Position numbers and translations under genes: made by a program. A stretch of DNA of 64,000 nucleotides from Antiquaquibacter soli (GTDB lineage Bacteria; Actinomycetota; Actinomycetes; Actinomycetales; Microbacteriaceae), in assembly GCF_030580675.1 (NCBI RefSeq), contig NZ_JAUQUB010000001.1:1116001-1180000 (forward strand), given 5' to 3'. Of this stretch, positions 32,686 to 43,495 are shown in pieces (position 1 is the first letter of the stretch; every line of letters begins with the position of its first letter). Under the pieces are notes generated by a model. That model was not told the DNA's origin, made no database searches, and saw nothing but the letters and a program-made list of their open reading frames with translations.

Positions 32686-35415
32686 ATGGCTACGAGCACC
32701 CGGTCTTCGTCGCGCTCGCGCACGACCTCGACGCGGGGTCGCACGCAAGCGCAGCCCACCAAACGGCTTCCGCGCGGTAAGCAGGTCCCTGTCCAGGAGG
32801 AGGGTCTGCTCGCGAAGGCGTGGATGGGCCTCGCGCACGCCGTCGGCGGGGCTTTCCGGGTGCTCGGCAAGGAGACGCTCGCGAAGGAGGAGCGTCGCGA
32901 CGGAGTGCCGTTCCTGATCTTCCTGCTCGCCGTCGTCGGTGCCGTCGTGGAGTGGTTCAACCCGACCGATCCGGTGGCGATCGCGCTCGACTCGTGGACG
33001 GTCGGGCTCCTCTTCGGCCGTGTCGCCTTCGCTCTGCCGGTCATCATGGTGCTCTTCGCTGCGTGGCTGTTCCGGCACCCGGCGAGCGTGCACGACAACA
33101 CCCGCATCGGCATCGGAGTCACGCTGCTCGTGTCGACGATCAGCGGGCTCTGCCACACGTTCGGCGGTCAGCCCGCACCGACTGACGGGGTCGAGGTGCT
33201 CGCTCGGGCCGGGGGTCTCGTCGGGTGGGTTCTCGCGGGACCGCTCATCGCGATCGGGACCCCGGCGCTAGCCACGCCGATCATCGTGATCCTCCTGGTG
33301 CTGTCCCTCTTCATCATCACCAAGACCCCGCCGAACCGCCTCGGAGCTCGACTCCGCGAGCTCTATGCGTACCTGTTCGGCGCGCAGCTCCCCGACGAGG
33401 ACGAGCGTGCCGCAGCGAAGGCCGCCAAACGCGGTCAGACCGAGTCCGTCGAGTTCGGCACGATGAGCGACCTCGGTCTCGATGAGGACACCGGCTCGCT
33501 GCCCTGGTGGCGCCGCAACAAGTCGCAAGCGGCCGAGCCCGCGTTCGATAGCCCGGTCATCGCCCGTGAGCAGCCCGTGCGCGCGGAGCAGGAGACCGAG
33601 GTCATCGCGCACATGCCGGCATCACCCGAGCCCTTCGGAATCGAGCTCCTCGACGAGCTCAGCAAAGCCGAGGAGGCGGTCAAGCGCTTCACGGGTGAGG
33701 TGGAGACGGGCGCGACGAGCCTCCGCGAGGACGGCCCGGGAGTGCTCCCCGGTTTCGCGACGACAGCGAGCGAGAAGGGCGAGGCGGGAGAGTTCGACGC
33801 CCCCGTCGCGACCCGGCCCCGCCAGTCGCCGGCGGCGTACCGGCTCCCGTCGCCGGGGATGCTCACCCCCGGCACCCCGCCTAAGGCGCGCAGCGCGGCC
33901 AACGACGAGGTCGTGGCGGCCATCACCGAGGTCCTCAAGCAGTTCCAGGTCGACGCCGTCGTGACCGGGTTCAGTCGCGGCCCGTCGGTCACCCGCTACG
34001 AGCTCGAGCTCGGGCCGGGGGTGAAGGTCGAGCGCGTCACCGCTCTCGCCAAGAACATCAGCTACGCCGTCGCGAGCAACGAGGTCACGATCCTCTCGCC
34101 GATCCCGGGCAAGAGCGCCATCGGCGTCGAGATCCCCAACAAGGACCGCGAGATCGTCTCGCTTGGCGACGTGCTGCGGTCGACCGCGGCGACGAAGAGC
34201 GAGCACCCCATGACGATCGGCCTCGGCAAGGATGTCGAGGGCGGCTTCGTGGTGGCGAACCTCGCGAAGATGCCGCACCTCCTCGTGGCCGGCTCCACGG
34301 GCTCCGGCAAGTCGAGCTTCGTCAACTCGATGATCACGTCGATTCTCATGCGGGCCAAGCCCGCCGAGGTGCGCATGGTGCTCATCGACCCCAAGCGCGT
34401 GGAGCTGTCGATCTACTCGGGAGTGCCGCACCTCATCACGCCCATCATCACCAACCCCAAGAAGGCCGCCGAGGCGCTCGCGTGGGTCGTCAAGGAGATG
34501 GACATGCGGTACGACGACCTCGCGTCGTTCGGGTTCCGCCACATCGACGACTTCAACCGGGCCGTCGTCGCCGGCGAGATCGTTCTGCCGCCGGGGAGCG
34601 AGCGCAAGCTCTCGCCCTACCCGTACCTGCTGGTCGTAGTCGACGAGCTCGCCGACCTCATGATGGTCGCGCCGCGCGACGTCGAGGACTCGATCGTGCG
34701 CATCACCCAGCTGGCCCGGGCATCGGGCATCCACCTCGTCCTCGCGACGCAGCGGCCCTCGGTGGACGTCGTGACAGGCCTCATCAAGGCGAACGTGCCG
34801 TCGCGCCTCGCGTTTGCGGTGTCGAGCATGACCGACAGCCGGGTCATCCTCGATCAGCCGGGCGCCGACAAGCTCATCGGTCAGGGAGACGCACTCTTCC
34901 TCCCGATGGGCTCCTCGAAGGCCATTCGCGTGCAGGGCGCGTGGGTGAACGAGAACGAGGTCGCCGCGGTCGTCCAGCACGTCATCGGCCAGGCGCGACC
35001 GGAGTACCGCGAGGATGTCGCGGCGAGCGCCGAGAAGAAGCAGATCGACTCCGACATCGGCGACGACCTGGAGCTGCTGCTCGCGGCGGCTGAGCTCGTC
35101 GTGAGCACGCAGTTCGGCTCGACGTCGATGCTGCAGCGCAAGCTGCGGGTGGGCTTCGCTAAGGCCGGCCGACTCATGGACCTCCTCGAATCCCGCGAGA
35201 TCGTCGGCCCCTCCGAGGGCTCGAAGGCGCGCGATGTGCTCGTCACCGCGGAGCAGCTGCCCGGGGTGCTCGCCCGGCTGCGAGGGGAGGACGCCCCGGC
35301 ATCCGCCGCTCCTGCTGCTTCGCCGAGAGACCCGGTCGAGGAGCAGTTCGCGGGATACGATGTGGAGGACGGCGGCTCGGACGAGGACGCCTGGCAACTG
35401 ACCGATCGGGAGTAG
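32686..35415 (+). CDS. ftsK: DNA translocase FtsK/SpoIIIE
   Basis: A 909-residue septal DNA pump. The N-terminal 215 residues hold four membrane helices, then a charged linker to about 400, then the motor: Walker [12 protein letters not shown] (about residues 535-545), Walker [13 protein letters not shown] (about 646), and the [20 protein letters not shown] block. The last 70 residues before the acidic tail are the gamma winged-helix ([26 protein letters not shown]) that reads polar KOPS-type sites. It moves chromosome ends across the closing septum. TACCGT (32673-32678) is seven bases before the ATG. Confidence 0.96.
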   Translation: MATSTRSSSRSRTTSTRGRTQAQPTKRLPRGKQVPVQEEGLLAKAWMGLAHAVGGAFRVLGKETLAKEERRDGVPFLIFLLAVVGAVVEWFNPTDPVAIALDSWTVGLLFGRVAFALPVIMVLFAAWLFRHPASVHDNTRIGIGVTLLVSTISGLCHTFGGQPAPTDGVEVLARAGGLVGWVLAGPLIAIGTPALATPIIVILLVLSLFIITKTPPNRLGARLRELYAYLFGAQLPDEDERAAAKAAKRGQTESVEFGTMSDLGLDEDTGSLPWWRRNKSQAAEPAFDSPVIAREQPVRAEQETEVIAHMPASPEPFGIELLDELSKAEEAVKRFTGEVETGATSLREDGPGVLPGFATTASEKGEAGEFDAPVATRPRQSPAAYRLPSPGMLTPGTPPKARSAANDEVVAAITEVLKQFQVDAVVTGFSRGPSVTRYELELGPGVKVERVTALAKNISYAVASNEVTILSPIPGKSAIGVEIPNKDREIVSLGDVLRSTAATKSEHPMTIGLGKDVEGGFVVANLAKMPHLLVAGSTGSGKSSFVNSMITSILMRAKPAEVRMVLIDPKRVELSIYSGVPHLITPIITNPKKAAEALAWVVKEMDMRYDDLASFGFRHIDDFNRAVVAGEIVLPPGSERKLSPYPYLLVVVDELADLMMVAPRDVEDSIVRITQLARASGIHLVLATQRPSVDVVTGLIKANVPSRLAFAVSSMTDSRVILDQPGADKLIGQGDALFLPMGSSKAIRVQGAWVNENEVAAVVQHVIGQARPEYREDVAASAEKKQIDSDIGDDLELLLAAAELVVSTQFGSTSMLQRKLRVGFAKAGRLMDLLESREIVGPSEGSKARDVLVTAEQLPGVLARLRGEDAPASAAPAASPRDPVEEQFAGYDVEDGGSDEDAWQLTDRE

Positions 35416-35419
35416 GCGC

Positions 35420-36064
35420 GTGGTCTCAGACTCGCCCGTTCAGCGCGGCGTGGACGCCGTGCGCGACTCCATGAAGGGCCGGGTCTCCGCGAAGGGCGAC
35501 TCGAAGGCCTCGAGCGGCAACCTCGCCAACATCATCACTGTCGCGCGCATCCTCCTCGCCCCCGTGTTCGTCTGGCTCCTCGCAGCCGACAACGGCGAGC
35601 ACGGCGTGCTGCGCTGGGTCGCCGCCGGTCTGTTCATCCTCGCCATCGCCACGGACGGCGTCGACGGATCGGTGGCCCGCCGCCGCAACCTGGTGACCAA
35701 TGTGGGCATCATCCTCGACCCCATCGCCGACAAGGTGCTCACGGGTGCGGCCCTCGTCATGCTCTCGATTCTCGGCGAGCTCTGGTGGTGGGTGACGATC
35801 GTGATTCTCGTGCGCGAGCTCGGGATCACGGCATTCCGATTCGCTGTACTCCGGGACCGGGTCATCCCCGCCTCTCGCGGCGGCAAGCTCAAGACCGTCG
35901 CCCAGTCGGTCGCGATCTCCCTCTTCCTCGTTCCGCTGTGGACCTTGCTGGGCGATTGGGTGCTCTGGGTCAACTGGTCGGTCATGGCGATCGCCCTCGT
36001 CCTCACCGTCGTCACCGGGCTCGACTACCTGTGGCAGGCGTGGCGGGGCAACCGCTCGCGGTGA
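35420..36064 (+). CDS. pgsA: CDP-diacylglycerol-glycerol-3-phosphate 3-phosphatidyltransferase
   Basis: A 214-residue integral membrane enzyme that makes phosphatidylglycerophosphate. The CDP-alcohol phosphotransferase motif D-G-x2-A-R-x8-G-x3-D-x3-D is present in TDGVDGSVARRRNLVTNVGI and DPIADKV, and there are about five helices. It starts with GTG four bases after ftsK. The N-terminal 30 residues are hydrophilic. The stop overlaps the cinA start (GTGA). Confidence 0.93.
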   Translation: MVSDSPVQRGVDAVRDSMKGRVSAKGDSKASSGNLANIITVARILLAPVFVWLLAADNGEHGVLRWVAAGLFILAIATDGVDGSVARRRNLVTNVGIILDPIADKVLTGAALVMLSILGELWWWVTIVILVRELGITAFRFAVLRDRVIPASRGGKLKTVAQSVAISLFLVPLWTLLGDWVLWVNWSVMAIALVLTVVTGLDYLWQAWRGNRSR

Positions 36065-36549
36065 CGGGGGCCTCGGTCATCGCCGCCCTCGTCGACCGGG
36101 GGCTGACGATCGCCGTCGCCGAATCCCTGACGGGCGGCCTGCTCGTGGCCGAGCTCATCGCGACCCCGGGTGCGTCCGCAGTCGTGCGCGGGGGCATCGT
36201 CGCCTACGACACCCGGCTGAAGCACTCCCTCGTCGGCGTCGACGCGGATCTGCTCGCCGCCCGCGGACCGGTCGATTCCGCCGTCGCCGAGCAGATGGCC
36301 GATCGCGTGCGTCGCGCGTGCGCCGTCGAGGGGATGCCCGCCGACGTCGGAATCTCGACGACGGGAGTCGCCGGACCCGACTCGCAGGACGGGCACCCGG
36401 TGGGTACGGTCCACCTCGGATTCGCGATCGGGGACCGGGTGCTCTCCGAGCGCCTCCAGCTCTCCGGGAGCCGCTCGGCCATCCGCTCGGCGACCGTCTC
36501 CGAATCCCTCTCGAGGCTCGAGAGGCTGCTGGAAGCAGTGCGGGAATAG
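36061..36549 (+). CDS. cinA: CinA C-terminal-domain nicotinamide-nucleotide amidohydrolase
   Basis: A 162-residue stand-alone CinA C-domain that deamidates NMN. The motif AESLTGGLLVAELI and the later STTGVAGPDSQDGHPVGTVHLGF are characteristic. It lacks the N-terminal COG1058 pyrophosphatase domain of full-length CinA, as in many actinobacteria. The GTG at 36061 overlaps the pgsA stop. The pgsA-cinA-clgR-recA order is common in the phylum. Confidence 0.92.
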   Translation: MTGASVIAALVDRGLTIAVAESLTGGLLVAELIATPGASAVVRGGIVAYDTRLKHSLVGVDADLLAARGPVDSAVAEQMADRVRRACAVEGMPADVGISTTGVAGPDSQDGHPVGTVHLGFAIGDRVLSERLQLSGSRSAIRSATVSESLSRLERLLEAVRE

Positions 36550-36692
36550 GGCGCGTTTCGATCTCGTTACAAGTACTGAATTCACAAGTCCCGCACAGAT
36601 TCGGGTGGCTAGAGTTCTCGTACTGCGGTGGCTGTAGTGTTAGCTATCCCACGAGAAGCTGGCCTCGCAAATCAGTCAAGAAGGAGGGTCCA

Positions 36693-37013
36693 ATGGTTCT
36701 GGTTCGTCAGGAAATCGGTGACGTTCTCCGTGACTTCCGCCTGCAGAAGGGCCGCACCCTTCGTCAGGTCGCGAGCAAGGCGAGCGTCGCGCTCGGGTAC
36801 CTCAGCGAGGTCGAGCGCGGTCAGAAGGAGGCGAGCTCCGAGATCCTCGCGTCCGTCGCAGAGGCGCTCGATACGCCCATCTCCGTCATCATGCGCGAGG
36901 TGGGTGACCGGCTCGCCGTGATCGAGGGGCTCACGCCGCTCGCCCCCGTCGTCCCCGACACGCTTCCGGACGACCTGGTCGCAGAGTTCGACGCCGACCT
37001 CGTCGCCCGCTAA
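36693..37013 (+). CDS. clgR: XRE-family regulator of the ClgR type
   Basis: A 106-residue regulator with a helix-turn-helix at residues about 7-60 (IGDVLRDFRLQKGRTLRQVASKASVALGYLSEVERGQKEASSEIL). This block is nearly diagnostic for ClgR, which in corynebacteria and mycobacteria activates clp protease genes and recA-linked stress genes. AAGGAGGG precedes the ATG. TAGTGT at 36635-36640 is a possible -10 box, flanked by the inverted repeat TTCTCGT/ACGAGAA (36615-36621 and 36651-36657) that might be a self-binding site. Confidence 0.88.
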   Translation: MVLVRQEIGDVLRDFRLQKGRTLRQVASKASVALGYLSEVERGQKEASSEILASVAEALDTPISVIMREVGDRLAVIEGLTPLAPVVPDTLPDDLVAEFDADLVAR

Positions 37014-37023
37014 CGGCATCGAT

Positions 37024-37060
37024 CGAACGCCCCGGCTCCGGCCGGGGCGTTCGTCGTTTT
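37024..37060 (+). terminator. Strong terminator after clgR
   Basis: CGAACGCCCCGGC (37024-37036) and GCCGGGGCGTTCG (37041-37053) form a perfect 13-bp stem with loop TCCG, followed by TCGTTTTCC. Confidence 0.85.
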
Positions 37061-37078
37061 CCGCGCTAGCGTGGGGGG

Positions 37079-37306
37079 ATGAGGTTGAGCGAGTTCTGGC
37101 TGGCGGTCTCCGACGAGTTCGGAGCCGAGTACGGCCGGGTACTGGCTCACGATCTCGTGCTCATGGATGTGGGCGGGCTGACCGCCGAGGAGGCGATCAA
37201 GCGCGGTGTGGATGCCCGTGCCGTCTGGCTCGCGCTCTGCGAGGCAACCGACGTACCCCCGGATCGCCGCTACGGCGTCGGACTGCGCGACCCCAAGAAG
37301 GCGTAG
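37079..37306 (+). CDS. DUF3046 protein
   Basis: A 75-residue protein (MRLSEFWLAVSDEFGAEYGR ... DVPPDRRYGVGLRDPKK) of the DUF3046 family, which in actinobacteria typically lies just upstream of recA. Function unknown. TAGCGT (37067-37072) lies six bases before the ATG, immediately after the clgR terminator, so the gene is leaderless with a very compact promoter. Confidence 0.88.
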   Translation: MRLSEFWLAVSDEFGAEYGRVLAHDLVLMDVGGLTAEEAIKRGVDARAVWLALCEATDVPPDRRYGVGLRDPKKA

Positions 37307-37323
37307 ACACGCCGACTGGCATA

Positions 37324-37339
37324 TCGAACATTGATTCGA
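37324..37339. promoter_or_regulatory. LexA SOS box of recA
   Basis: TCGAACATTGATTCGA matches the actinobacterial SOS consensus TCGAAC-N4-GTTCGA at 11 of 12 positions. It overlaps a -35-like TTCGAC (37335-37340) that stands 17 bases before a -10-like TAACGT (37358-37363), a layout that allows LexA to block RNA polymerase. Confidence 0.8.
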
Positions 37340-37380
37340 CCTCTGATAGCTTCTCCCTAACGTCTTTTCGAAGACGGGTC

Positions 37381-37389
37381 TTATCCACA
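37381..37389 (+). promoter_or_regulatory. Perfect DnaA box upstream of recA
   Basis: TTATCCACA is an exact match to the DnaA box consensus. It lies downstream of the putative recA promoter in the recA leader. A second exact copy occurs at 62130-62138. Binding by DnaA is inferred from sequence only. Confidence 0.5.
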
Positions 37390-37544
37390 ACACGCGTCGA
37401 CCTCGTCAGCAATGTCGGGGCCTGGGCGTAGCGTGGCCCTCAGCACCACCAGCCTTTGTCGGGAGGCTGCGGACCTTGCATCACCGGTCCGGCAGCGGCG
37501 CGACAGCCTATGGGCAGCAACCTACGACCAGGAGAGAAGAAGAC

Positions 37545-38690
37545 ATGCCTTCTGCAGCAGACCGCGAGAAGTCCCTCGAGACCGCCCTCGCGCAGATCGA
37601 CCGCCAGTTCGGAAAGGGCTCGGTCATGCGGCTGGGCAGCGACGAGCGTGCTCCGGTCGAGGTGATCCCCACGGGCTCGATCGCCCTCGACGTCGCCCTC
37701 GGCATCGGCGGTCTCCCTCGCGGCCGCATCGTGGAGATCTACGGCCCGGAATCCTCGGGTAAGACGACCCTCACGCTCCACGCCATTGCGAACGCCCAGC
37801 GCAACGGAGGAATCGCCGCCTTCATCGATGCCGAGCACGCGCTCGACCCCGAGTACGCCGCCAAGCTCGGTGTCGACATCGACTCCCTGCTGGTCTCCCA
37901 GCCCGACACGGGCGAGCAAGCGCTCGAGATCGCGGACATGCTCGTGCGCTCGGGTTCGATCGACCTGATCGTGATCGACTCGGTCGCGGCGCTCGTGCCC
38001 CGCGCTGAGATCGAGGGTGAGATGGGCGACTCCCACGTGGGTCTCCAGGCGCGCCTCATGTCCCAGGCGCTGCGCAAGCTCACCGGTGGCCTCAGTTCCA
38101 CCAACACGACGATGATCTTCATCAACCAGCTGCGGGAGAAGATCGGCGTGTTCTTCGGCAGCCCGGAGACCACCGCCGGTGGTAAGGCGCTCAAGTTCTA
38201 CGCGTCCGTCCGCATGGACATCCGTCGAATCGAGACGCTCAAGGACGGTGCTGACGCGGTCGGTAACCGTACTCGCGTCAAGGTGGTCAAGAACAAGATG
38301 GCACCGCCTTTCAAGCAGGCCGAGTTTGACATCCTCTACGGCACGGGAATTTCGAGAGAGGGCAGCCTCCTCGACTTCGGCGTCGAGCACGAGATCGTGC
38401 GCAAGTCGGGTGCGTGGTACACCTACGACGGCGACCAGCTCGGTCAGGGCAAGGAGAACTCGCGCAACTTCCTACTCGAGAATCCGGCGATCGCCAAGGA
38501 GATCGAGCAGAAGATCATGGTCAAGCTCGGCATCGGGGCGGAGGCCAAGGCGGCGCAGGCCGCACAGGCCCGTGAGGCGCAGGCGGCGGCATCCGCGCCC
38601 GCACCAGCCTCGAAGTCGGCGAAGGCCGCCGCTCCGGTCATGCCGGTCGAGTCGGCCGAGCCCGGTTTCCCGGCCGCGGTCGGCGAGTAG
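37545..38690 (+). CDS. recA: Recombinase RecA
   Basis: A 381-residue recombinase. Walker [10 protein letters not shown] lies near residue 67, Walker [11 protein letters not shown] near 140, loop L2 [22 protein letters not shown]-type sequence is intact, and no intein interrupts it. The C-terminal tail is Ala-rich and longer than in E. coli. RecA promotes strand exchange and the self-cleavage of LexA. ATG 37545 begins the conserved [18 protein letters not shown] lies upstream. The 238-base upstream region contains the SOS box and a DnaA box. Confidence 0.97.
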   Translation: MPSAADREKSLETALAQIDRQFGKGSVMRLGSDERAPVEVIPTGSIALDVALGIGGLPRGRIVEIYGPESSGKTTLTLHAIANAQRNGGIAAFIDAEHALDPEYAAKLGVDIDSLLVSQPDTGEQALEIADMLVRSGSIDLIVIDSVAALVPRAEIEGEMGDSHVGLQARLMSQALRKLTGGLSSTNTTMIFINQLREKIGVFFGSPETTAGGKALKFYASVRMDIRRIETLKDGADAVGNRTRVKVVKNKMAPPFKQAEFDILYGTGISREGSLLDFGVEHEIVRKSGAWYTYDGDQLGQGKENSRNFLLENPAIAKEIEQKIMVKLGIGAEAKAAQAAQAREAQAAASAPAPASKSAKAAAPVMPVESAEPGFPAAVGE

Positions 38691-38694
38691 ACCA

Positions 38695-39423
38695 GTGGCG
38701 TCGACCGACGGCGAGCGACTCGCTCCGGTGACCTGGCTGTTCGGCGCTCCGGCACCGACCGCCCAGGATGCCCCGGACTCCGTCGCCTCGCCGTCGGTCG
38801 CCCCGCCGGTCGCGTCCACCTCGGCAGCGCCACGGCTCGCTCGCTCGCAGGAAGAGGTTGTCCGCCATCTCGCCGAGGAAGCCGATCAGATCGTCGCTCG
38901 TCGCTCGGAGACGGTGGAGAAGTCGCGCCGATCCGAAGAGCCGGGGCGCTTCCAGCGCATCAACAATGTGAGCATGCACGCTCTCGGTCGTCGGGGGATG
39001 TCCACGGCCGAGATGCGCGAGTACCTCCTCGGCCGTGAATTCGCTCTCGACGAGGTGGAGGGTGAGATCGACCGACTCCTCGGCGTCGGACTCCTTGACG
39101 ACTTCGCCCTCGCAGAGACCCTCATCCGCACGCTGCGGGATCGCAAGGGGCTCGGACGCTCAGCACTCGTCGCGGAGCTGCGCCGCCGCAAGCTCGACGG
39201 CGAGGCCGTCGACGCCGCACTCGAGGACCTCGATGATGACGAGTTCGCCCGTGCGCTGTCTCTCGCTGAAAAGCGCGCCGGGCAGCTTCGCTCGCTCGAC
39301 GACGAGACCGCCAAGCGAAGGCTCGGCGCATTCCTGATGCGCAAGGGATACTCGGGCGCCGTGGTCCAGGCCGTCGTGGCGCGAGCGCTGTCTCGCGCGG
39401 CAGCGGGACCGGTGTTCCGCTAG
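38695..39423 (+). CDS. recX: Regulatory protein RecX
   Basis: A 242-residue protein starting at a GTG four bases after recA. The C-terminal 150 residues are a RecX domain of repeated three-helix units ([21 protein letters not shown], then [37 protein letters not shown], and [20 protein letters not shown]). The first 90 residues are Pro/Ala-rich and poorly conserved. RecX limits RecA filament growth and is usually coexpressed with recA, as here. Confidence 0.92.
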   Translation: MASTDGERLAPVTWLFGAPAPTAQDAPDSVASPSVAPPVASTSAAPRLARSQEEVVRHLAEEADQIVARRSETVEKSRRSEEPGRFQRINNVSMHALGRRGMSTAEMREYLLGREFALDEVEGEIDRLLGVGLLDDFALAETLIRTLRDRKGLGRSALVAELRRRKLDGEAVDAALEDLDDDEFARALSLAEKRAGQLRSLDDETAKRRLGAFLMRKGYSGAVVQAVVARALSRAAAGPVFR

Positions 39424-39464
39424 GCGCTGCACGCGCCAGGGGGCCGCCGTTCTACCATGGAGGC

Positions 39465-41000
39465 ATGAGCCAGGCCGCCCCCGTGTCCGCCCCGCGCACC
39501 TACGAGGTGCGCACCTTCGGCTGCCAGATGAATGTGCACGACAGCGAGCGACTGAGCGGCTCGCTCGAGGCAGCGGGCTACGTGCGGGCCGACGGCGTGG
39601 AGCCCGACATCGTGGTCATCAACACGTGCGCGGTGCGCGAGAACGCCGACAACAAGCTTTACGGCAACCTCGGCCAGCTCGCCGCGACTAAGCGGGTCCA
39701 CGAGGGAATGCAGATCGCTGTCGGCGGGTGCCTCGCCCAGAAGGACAAAGCAACCATCCTCGAGAAGGCGCCGTGGGTGGACGTCGTGTTCGGTACGCAC
39801 AACATGGGCTCGCTACCGACTCTGCTCGAGCGCGCCCGTCACAACGGCGAGGCGCAGCTCGAGATCCTCGAGTCGCTCGACGTGTTCCCGTCGACGCTCC
39901 CGACCCGACGCGAGTCCACGCACAGCGCCTGGGTGTCGATCTCCGTCGGCTGCAACAACACGTGCACGTTCTGCATCGTCCCGTCGCTGCGCGGCAAGGA
40001 GAAGGACCGCCGACCGGGTGACATCCTCGCCGAGATCCAGGCGATCGTCGACGACGGTGCTATCGAGGTCACCCTCCTCGGGCAGAACGTGAACTCCTAC
40101 GGCGTCGAGTTCGGGGACCGTCAGGCCTTCGGCAAGCTCCTGCGCGCCGCGGGCCAGATCGAGGGGCTGGAGCGCATCCGCTTCACGAGCCCCCACCCGG
40201 CGGCCTTCACCGACGACGTCATCGACGCAATGGCGGAGACCCCGAGCGTGATGCCGCAGCTCCACATGCCGTTGCAGTCGGGGTCCGACCGCATCCTCAA
40301 GGCCATGCGCCGGTCGTACCGCTCCGAGAAGTTCCTGGGCATCCTCGACCGGGTCCGCTCTCGCATCCCGCACGCGGCGATCAGCACCGACATCATCGTC
40401 GGATTCCCGGGCGAGACCGAGGAAGATTTTCAGGAGACCCTCCGCGTCGTCGAGGAAGCGCGCTTCGCCTCCGCGTTCACCTTCCAGTACTCCATCCGCC
40501 AGGGCACTCCCGCAGCGACGATGGAGGGCCAAGTGCCGAAGGCGATCGTGCAGGAGCGTTACGACCGGCTCGTCGCGCTCCAGGACCGCATCTCCGCCGA
40601 GGAGAACGCGAAGCTCGTCGGCTCACGAGTCGAGGTGATGGTCACGGTCGGCGACGGAAAGAAGGATGGCACGACGCACCGCATGTCGGGGCGCGCCCAG
40701 GACTCGCGGCTCGTGCACTTCGACGTTCCCGAGGGCAGCGCAGTTCCGCGCCCCGGCGACATGGTGACGGTCGAGATCACGCGCGCCGCGCCTTACTACC
40801 TCATCGCCGCGGAGCAGGGTCCGCTGGAGATCCGTCGCACGCGGTCCGGCGACGCCTGGGATCGTGCCGAGGCCGAGTCCTGCGCCGTCCCCGCTCCCGC
40901 GGGCGCGAGCGCTGCCGGAGCGGCCCGCGTCTCGCTCGGTCTCCCGGGGCTCCGAGTTGCGACCACCCCGATCTACGACACGAGCGACGGACTGCGCTGA
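39465..41000 (+). CDS. miaB: tRNA-2-methylthio-N6-dimethylallyladenosine synthase
   Basis: A 511-residue radical-SAM methylthiotransferase modifying A37 of tRNAs. The N-terminal UPF0004 domain has three cluster cysteines ([21 protein letters not shown]); the radical-SAM C-x3-C-x2-C is CNNTCTFC near residue 162; a TRAM domain follows. The last 70 residues are an Ala-rich extension beyond the usual end. TACCAT (39453-39458) lies six bases before the ATG and GGAGG also fits as a ribosome site. It works after MiaA, encoded next. Confidence 0.95.
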   Translation: MSQAAPVSAPRTYEVRTFGCQMNVHDSERLSGSLEAAGYVRADGVEPDIVVINTCAVRENADNKLYGNLGQLAATKRVHEGMQIAVGGCLAQKDKATILEKAPWVDVVFGTHNMGSLPTLLERARHNGEAQLEILESLDVFPSTLPTRRESTHSAWVSISVGCNNTCTFCIVPSLRGKEKDRRPGDILAEIQAIVDDGAIEVTLLGQNVNSYGVEFGDRQAFGKLLRAAGQIEGLERIRFTSPHPAAFTDDVIDAMAETPSVMPQLHMPLQSGSDRILKAMRRSYRSEKFLGILDRVRSRIPHAAISTDIIVGFPGETEEDFQETLRVVEEARFASAFTFQYSIRQGTPAATMEGQVPKAIVQERYDRLVALQDRISAEENAKLVGSRVEVMVTVGDGKKDGTTHRMSGRAQDSRLVHFDVPEGSAVPRPGDMVTVEITRAAPYYLIAAEQGPLEIRRTRSGDAWDRAEAESCAVPAPAGASAAGAARVSLGLPGLRVATTPIYDTSDGLR

Positions 41001-41011
41001 GCGAGGTCACC

Positions 41012-41929
41012 GTGCGAGACGCCGTCGTCGTGATCGTCGGCGCGACGGGCACGGGCAAGTCCGAGCTCTCCCTCGATCTCGCCGAGGGGCTCGCGCGCCA
41101 CGGGCGCTCGGCCGAGATCGTCAACGCCGACGCCATGCAGCTGTACCGCGGCATGGACATCGGCACCGCCAAGCTCGCCGTGGGGGAGCGCCGCGGCATC
41201 CCGCACCACATGCTCGATGTTCTGGATCCCCGGGACGAGGCATCCGTCGCCGACTACCAGTCGGATGCCCGGCTCGCGATCGACGGCATCCTCGAGCGCG
41301 GTGCCGTCCCGATCCTGGTCGGCGGATCGGGCCTGTACGTCTCGAGCGTCATCCAGGATTTCCGCTTCCCGGGCACCGACCCGGTGGTCCGTGAACGGCT
41401 CGAGGCCGACCTTGCGGAGCGGGGGCCGGGAATCCTGTTCGCCCGGCTGAGCGAGCTCGACCCCGAGGCGGCGGCATCCATCGGTCCGCACAACGGGAGG
41501 CGGATCGTGAGAGCCCTCGAGGTCATCGAGCTCACCGGCGAGCCCTTCGGAGCCGGGCTGCCGGAGGCCGGCGATCCGTGGCGGCCCACCACGGTGATCG
41601 CTCTCCGAGCGCCTCGCGAGCAACTCGTCGCCCGCCTCGACGCGCGAGTCGAGAGGATGTGGCAGGAGGGGCTTCTCGACGAAGTCCGCGGGCTGCGCGC
41701 CCACGGGCTCGGCGTGACAGCGAGCCGGGCGATCGGTTACGCGCAGGCCCTCGCCGAGCTCGACGGGGAGCTCTCGGGGCAGGAGGCCATGGCGCAGACG
41801 GCGGCGCTCACGCGACGCTATGCACGTCGTCAGGTGAGCTGGTTCCGCCGGTACGCCGACGCGATCTGGTTCGACTACGACGACCCCGGCCTCGTCTCCG
41901 GTGCGCTCGCGAGCATAGGGCAGGATTGA
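41012..41929 (+). CDS. miaA: tRNA dimethylallyltransferase
   Basis: A 305-residue enzyme adding dimethylallyl to A37. The P-loop [11 protein letters not shown], the [15 protein letters not shown] block, the VGGSGLYV motif and the C-terminal [13 protein letters not shown] are characteristic. The GTG at 41012 has GAGG upstream and 11 bases separate it from miaB, so the two are cotranscribed and act in sequence on the same tRNAs. Confidence 0.95.
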   Translation: MRDAVVVIVGATGTGKSELSLDLAEGLARHGRSAEIVNADAMQLYRGMDIGTAKLAVGERRGIPHHMLDVLDPRDEASVADYQSDARLAIDGILERGAVPILVGGSGLYVSSVIQDFRFPGTDPVVRERLEADLAERGPGILFARLSELDPEAAASIGPHNGRRIVRALEVIELTGEPFGAGLPEAGDPWRPTTVIALRAPREQLVARLDARVERMWQEGLLDEVRGLRAHGLGVTASRAIGYAQALAELDGELSGQEAMAQTAALTRRYARRQVSWFRRYADAIWFDYDDPGLVSGALASIGQD

Positions 41930-41932
41930 GGG

Positions 41933-42808
41933 ATGGCGACTCTCGCGTTCACCAAGGGCCACGGCACGGGCAACGACTTCGTGCTCTACGCCGACCCCGA
42001 CGGCGAGCTCGACCTCACTCCCGCGCAGGTTGCGGCCATCTGCGACCGCCACTTCGGAGTCGGTGCCGACGGCGTCCTTCGAGCCGTTCGCAGTCGGAGC
42101 CTGCCGGAGGGCGCGGCGGCTCTCGCCGAGGACCCTGATGCGGAGTGGTTCATGGACTACCGCAATGCCGACGGCTCGATCGCGGAGATGTGCGGAAACG
42201 GCATCCGCGTTTTCACACGGTTCCTTCTCGACAACGGACTCGCCGATCTGTCGCCGGGAGAGACATTGGCCGTCGGCACGCGCAGCGGCGTGAGGGACGT
42301 CCAATTGGCGACCAACGGCTTCCAGGCCGACCTCGGTCGCTGGGCCCTCGACGGGGGAGAGCCGCTCGTTCGCGCCAAGGAGCTCCCGGTGGCGCGCCCC
42401 GGGCTGGGCATCAATGTCGGCAACCCGCACGTCGTCGTCGCCCTCGCGAGCGACGAGGAGCTCGAGAGCGCCGACCTGTCGTACATCCCGGTCCTCGACC
42501 CTGAGCCCGTCGACGGGGCCAACGTGGAGTTCGTCGTCGCGGCTGACCCGCTCGTGAGGGACGGCGTCGGCCACATCCGGATGCGAGTCCACGAGCGCGG
42601 GAGCGGGGAGACCCTGTCCTGCGGAACCGGTGCGGTCGCTGCGGCGCTCGCGACGCGCTACTGGGCGGGCGAGGGCGCTCCGAACCAGTGGCGGGTGGAC
42701 GTCCCCGGCGGCACCGTTGGCGTGCGGATGTTCGCCGCCGAGGACGGCGAGCACGTCTCTCTCAGTGGGCCGGCGGAGCTGGTCTTCGACGGAGAACTGA
42801 CGGTCTAG
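41933..42808 (+). CDS. dapF: Diaminopimelate epimerase
   Basis: A 291-residue cofactor-independent racemase converting LL- to meso-diaminopimelate. The two catalytic cysteines are in [17 protein letters not shown] and [15 protein letters not shown], and the N-terminal [11 protein letters not shown] is typical. It starts three bases after miaA. Its stop shares CTAG with the convergent methyltransferase gene. Confidence 0.96.
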   Translation: MATLAFTKGHGTGNDFVLYADPDGELDLTPAQVAAICDRHFGVGADGVLRAVRSRSLPEGAAALAEDPDAEWFMDYRNADGSIAEMCGNGIRVFTRFLLDNGLADLSPGETLAVGTRSGVRDVQLATNGFQADLGRWALDGGEPLVRAKELPVARPGLGINVGNPHVVVALASDEELESADLSYIPVLDPEPVDGANVEFVVAADPLVRDGVGHIRMRVHERGSGETLSCGTGAVAAALATRYWAGEGAPNQWRVDVPGGTVGVRMFAAEDGEHVSLSGPAELVFDGELTV

Positions 42809-43452
42809 TCGACGGGGATGATGTCGATCGGCTCGGTCATCCCAGTCCGGCGCCTTGCCCGCAGAAGTCGGTATCCCTTATTGGTGGCAGCGCGCACGAA
42901 GGAGAAGTCCCCGGGGAAGCTCGACTGGAGCCACCGGTGGAGCGAGTCGGAGCCGAGATTGCGCTGCACAACGAGCCAGGCATCCGAACCCCGCTCAAGG
43001 CGAGGCAGCCAGCGCTGAAGGAGGCCGTGGAGCTCGTTCTTGCCGACGCGGATGGGCGGATTAGACCAGATAGTGGTGAAAGTGACGTCGTCGGGAACAT
43101 CATCCGGCAGAACCGCGTTAAGGTTGGGTATGGACATCTTTTCGGCGTTTGCGCGCACCAGGTCCAGTGCGCGCTCGTTCACGTCCACTGCCCACACCGT
43201 CGCGTGAGGTGATTCGATCGCCAGGGTCAGTGCAATAGGACCCCAGCCGCAACCGAGATCGAGAAGGTTGCCACCCGGTGGCGGAGAGGGAACTCCCGCG
43301 AGAAGCACCTGGGTTCCCGTGTCGATGCGATCGGGACTGAACACACCGCCGGCGGTCACTACCTCGCGATCGGCGCCGGCGAGTGTCACACGAATCGTGC
43401 GTGGCTTGAGCTCACTTCCTGGGGTCGAAGAGAAGTAGTGCTCGTTGGCCAT
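42805..43452 (-). CDS. RsmC-like class I methyltransferase
   Basis: A 215-residue methyltransferase with the SAM motif [13 protein letters not shown], the acidic end of strand 2 ([10 protein letters not shown]) and motif IV S-N-P-P-I-R, which marks N-methyltransferases acting on nucleic-acid amino groups; the size and order match the RsmC/RlmG group (16S rRNA G1207 or similar). Third codon positions look less GC-biased than in neighbouring genes, hinting at acquisition by transfer. TAAGTT on the minus strand (43464-43459) is six bases before the ATG. Confidence 0.82.
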   Translation of the reverse strand: MANEHYFSSTPGSELKPRTIRVTLAGADREVVTAGGVFSPDRIDTGTQVLLAGVPSPPPGGNLLDLGCGWGPIALTLAIESPHATVWAVDVNERALDLVRANAEKMSIPNLNAVLPDDVPDDVTFTTIWSNPPIRVGKNELHGLLQRWLPRLERGSDAWLVVQRNLGSDSLHRWLQSSFPGDFSFVRAATNKGYRLLRARRRTGMTEPIDIIPVD

Positions 43453-43495
43453 GCAGAGAACTTACCGAAGTCGAGAGAAATAGGGTTAACCACTG

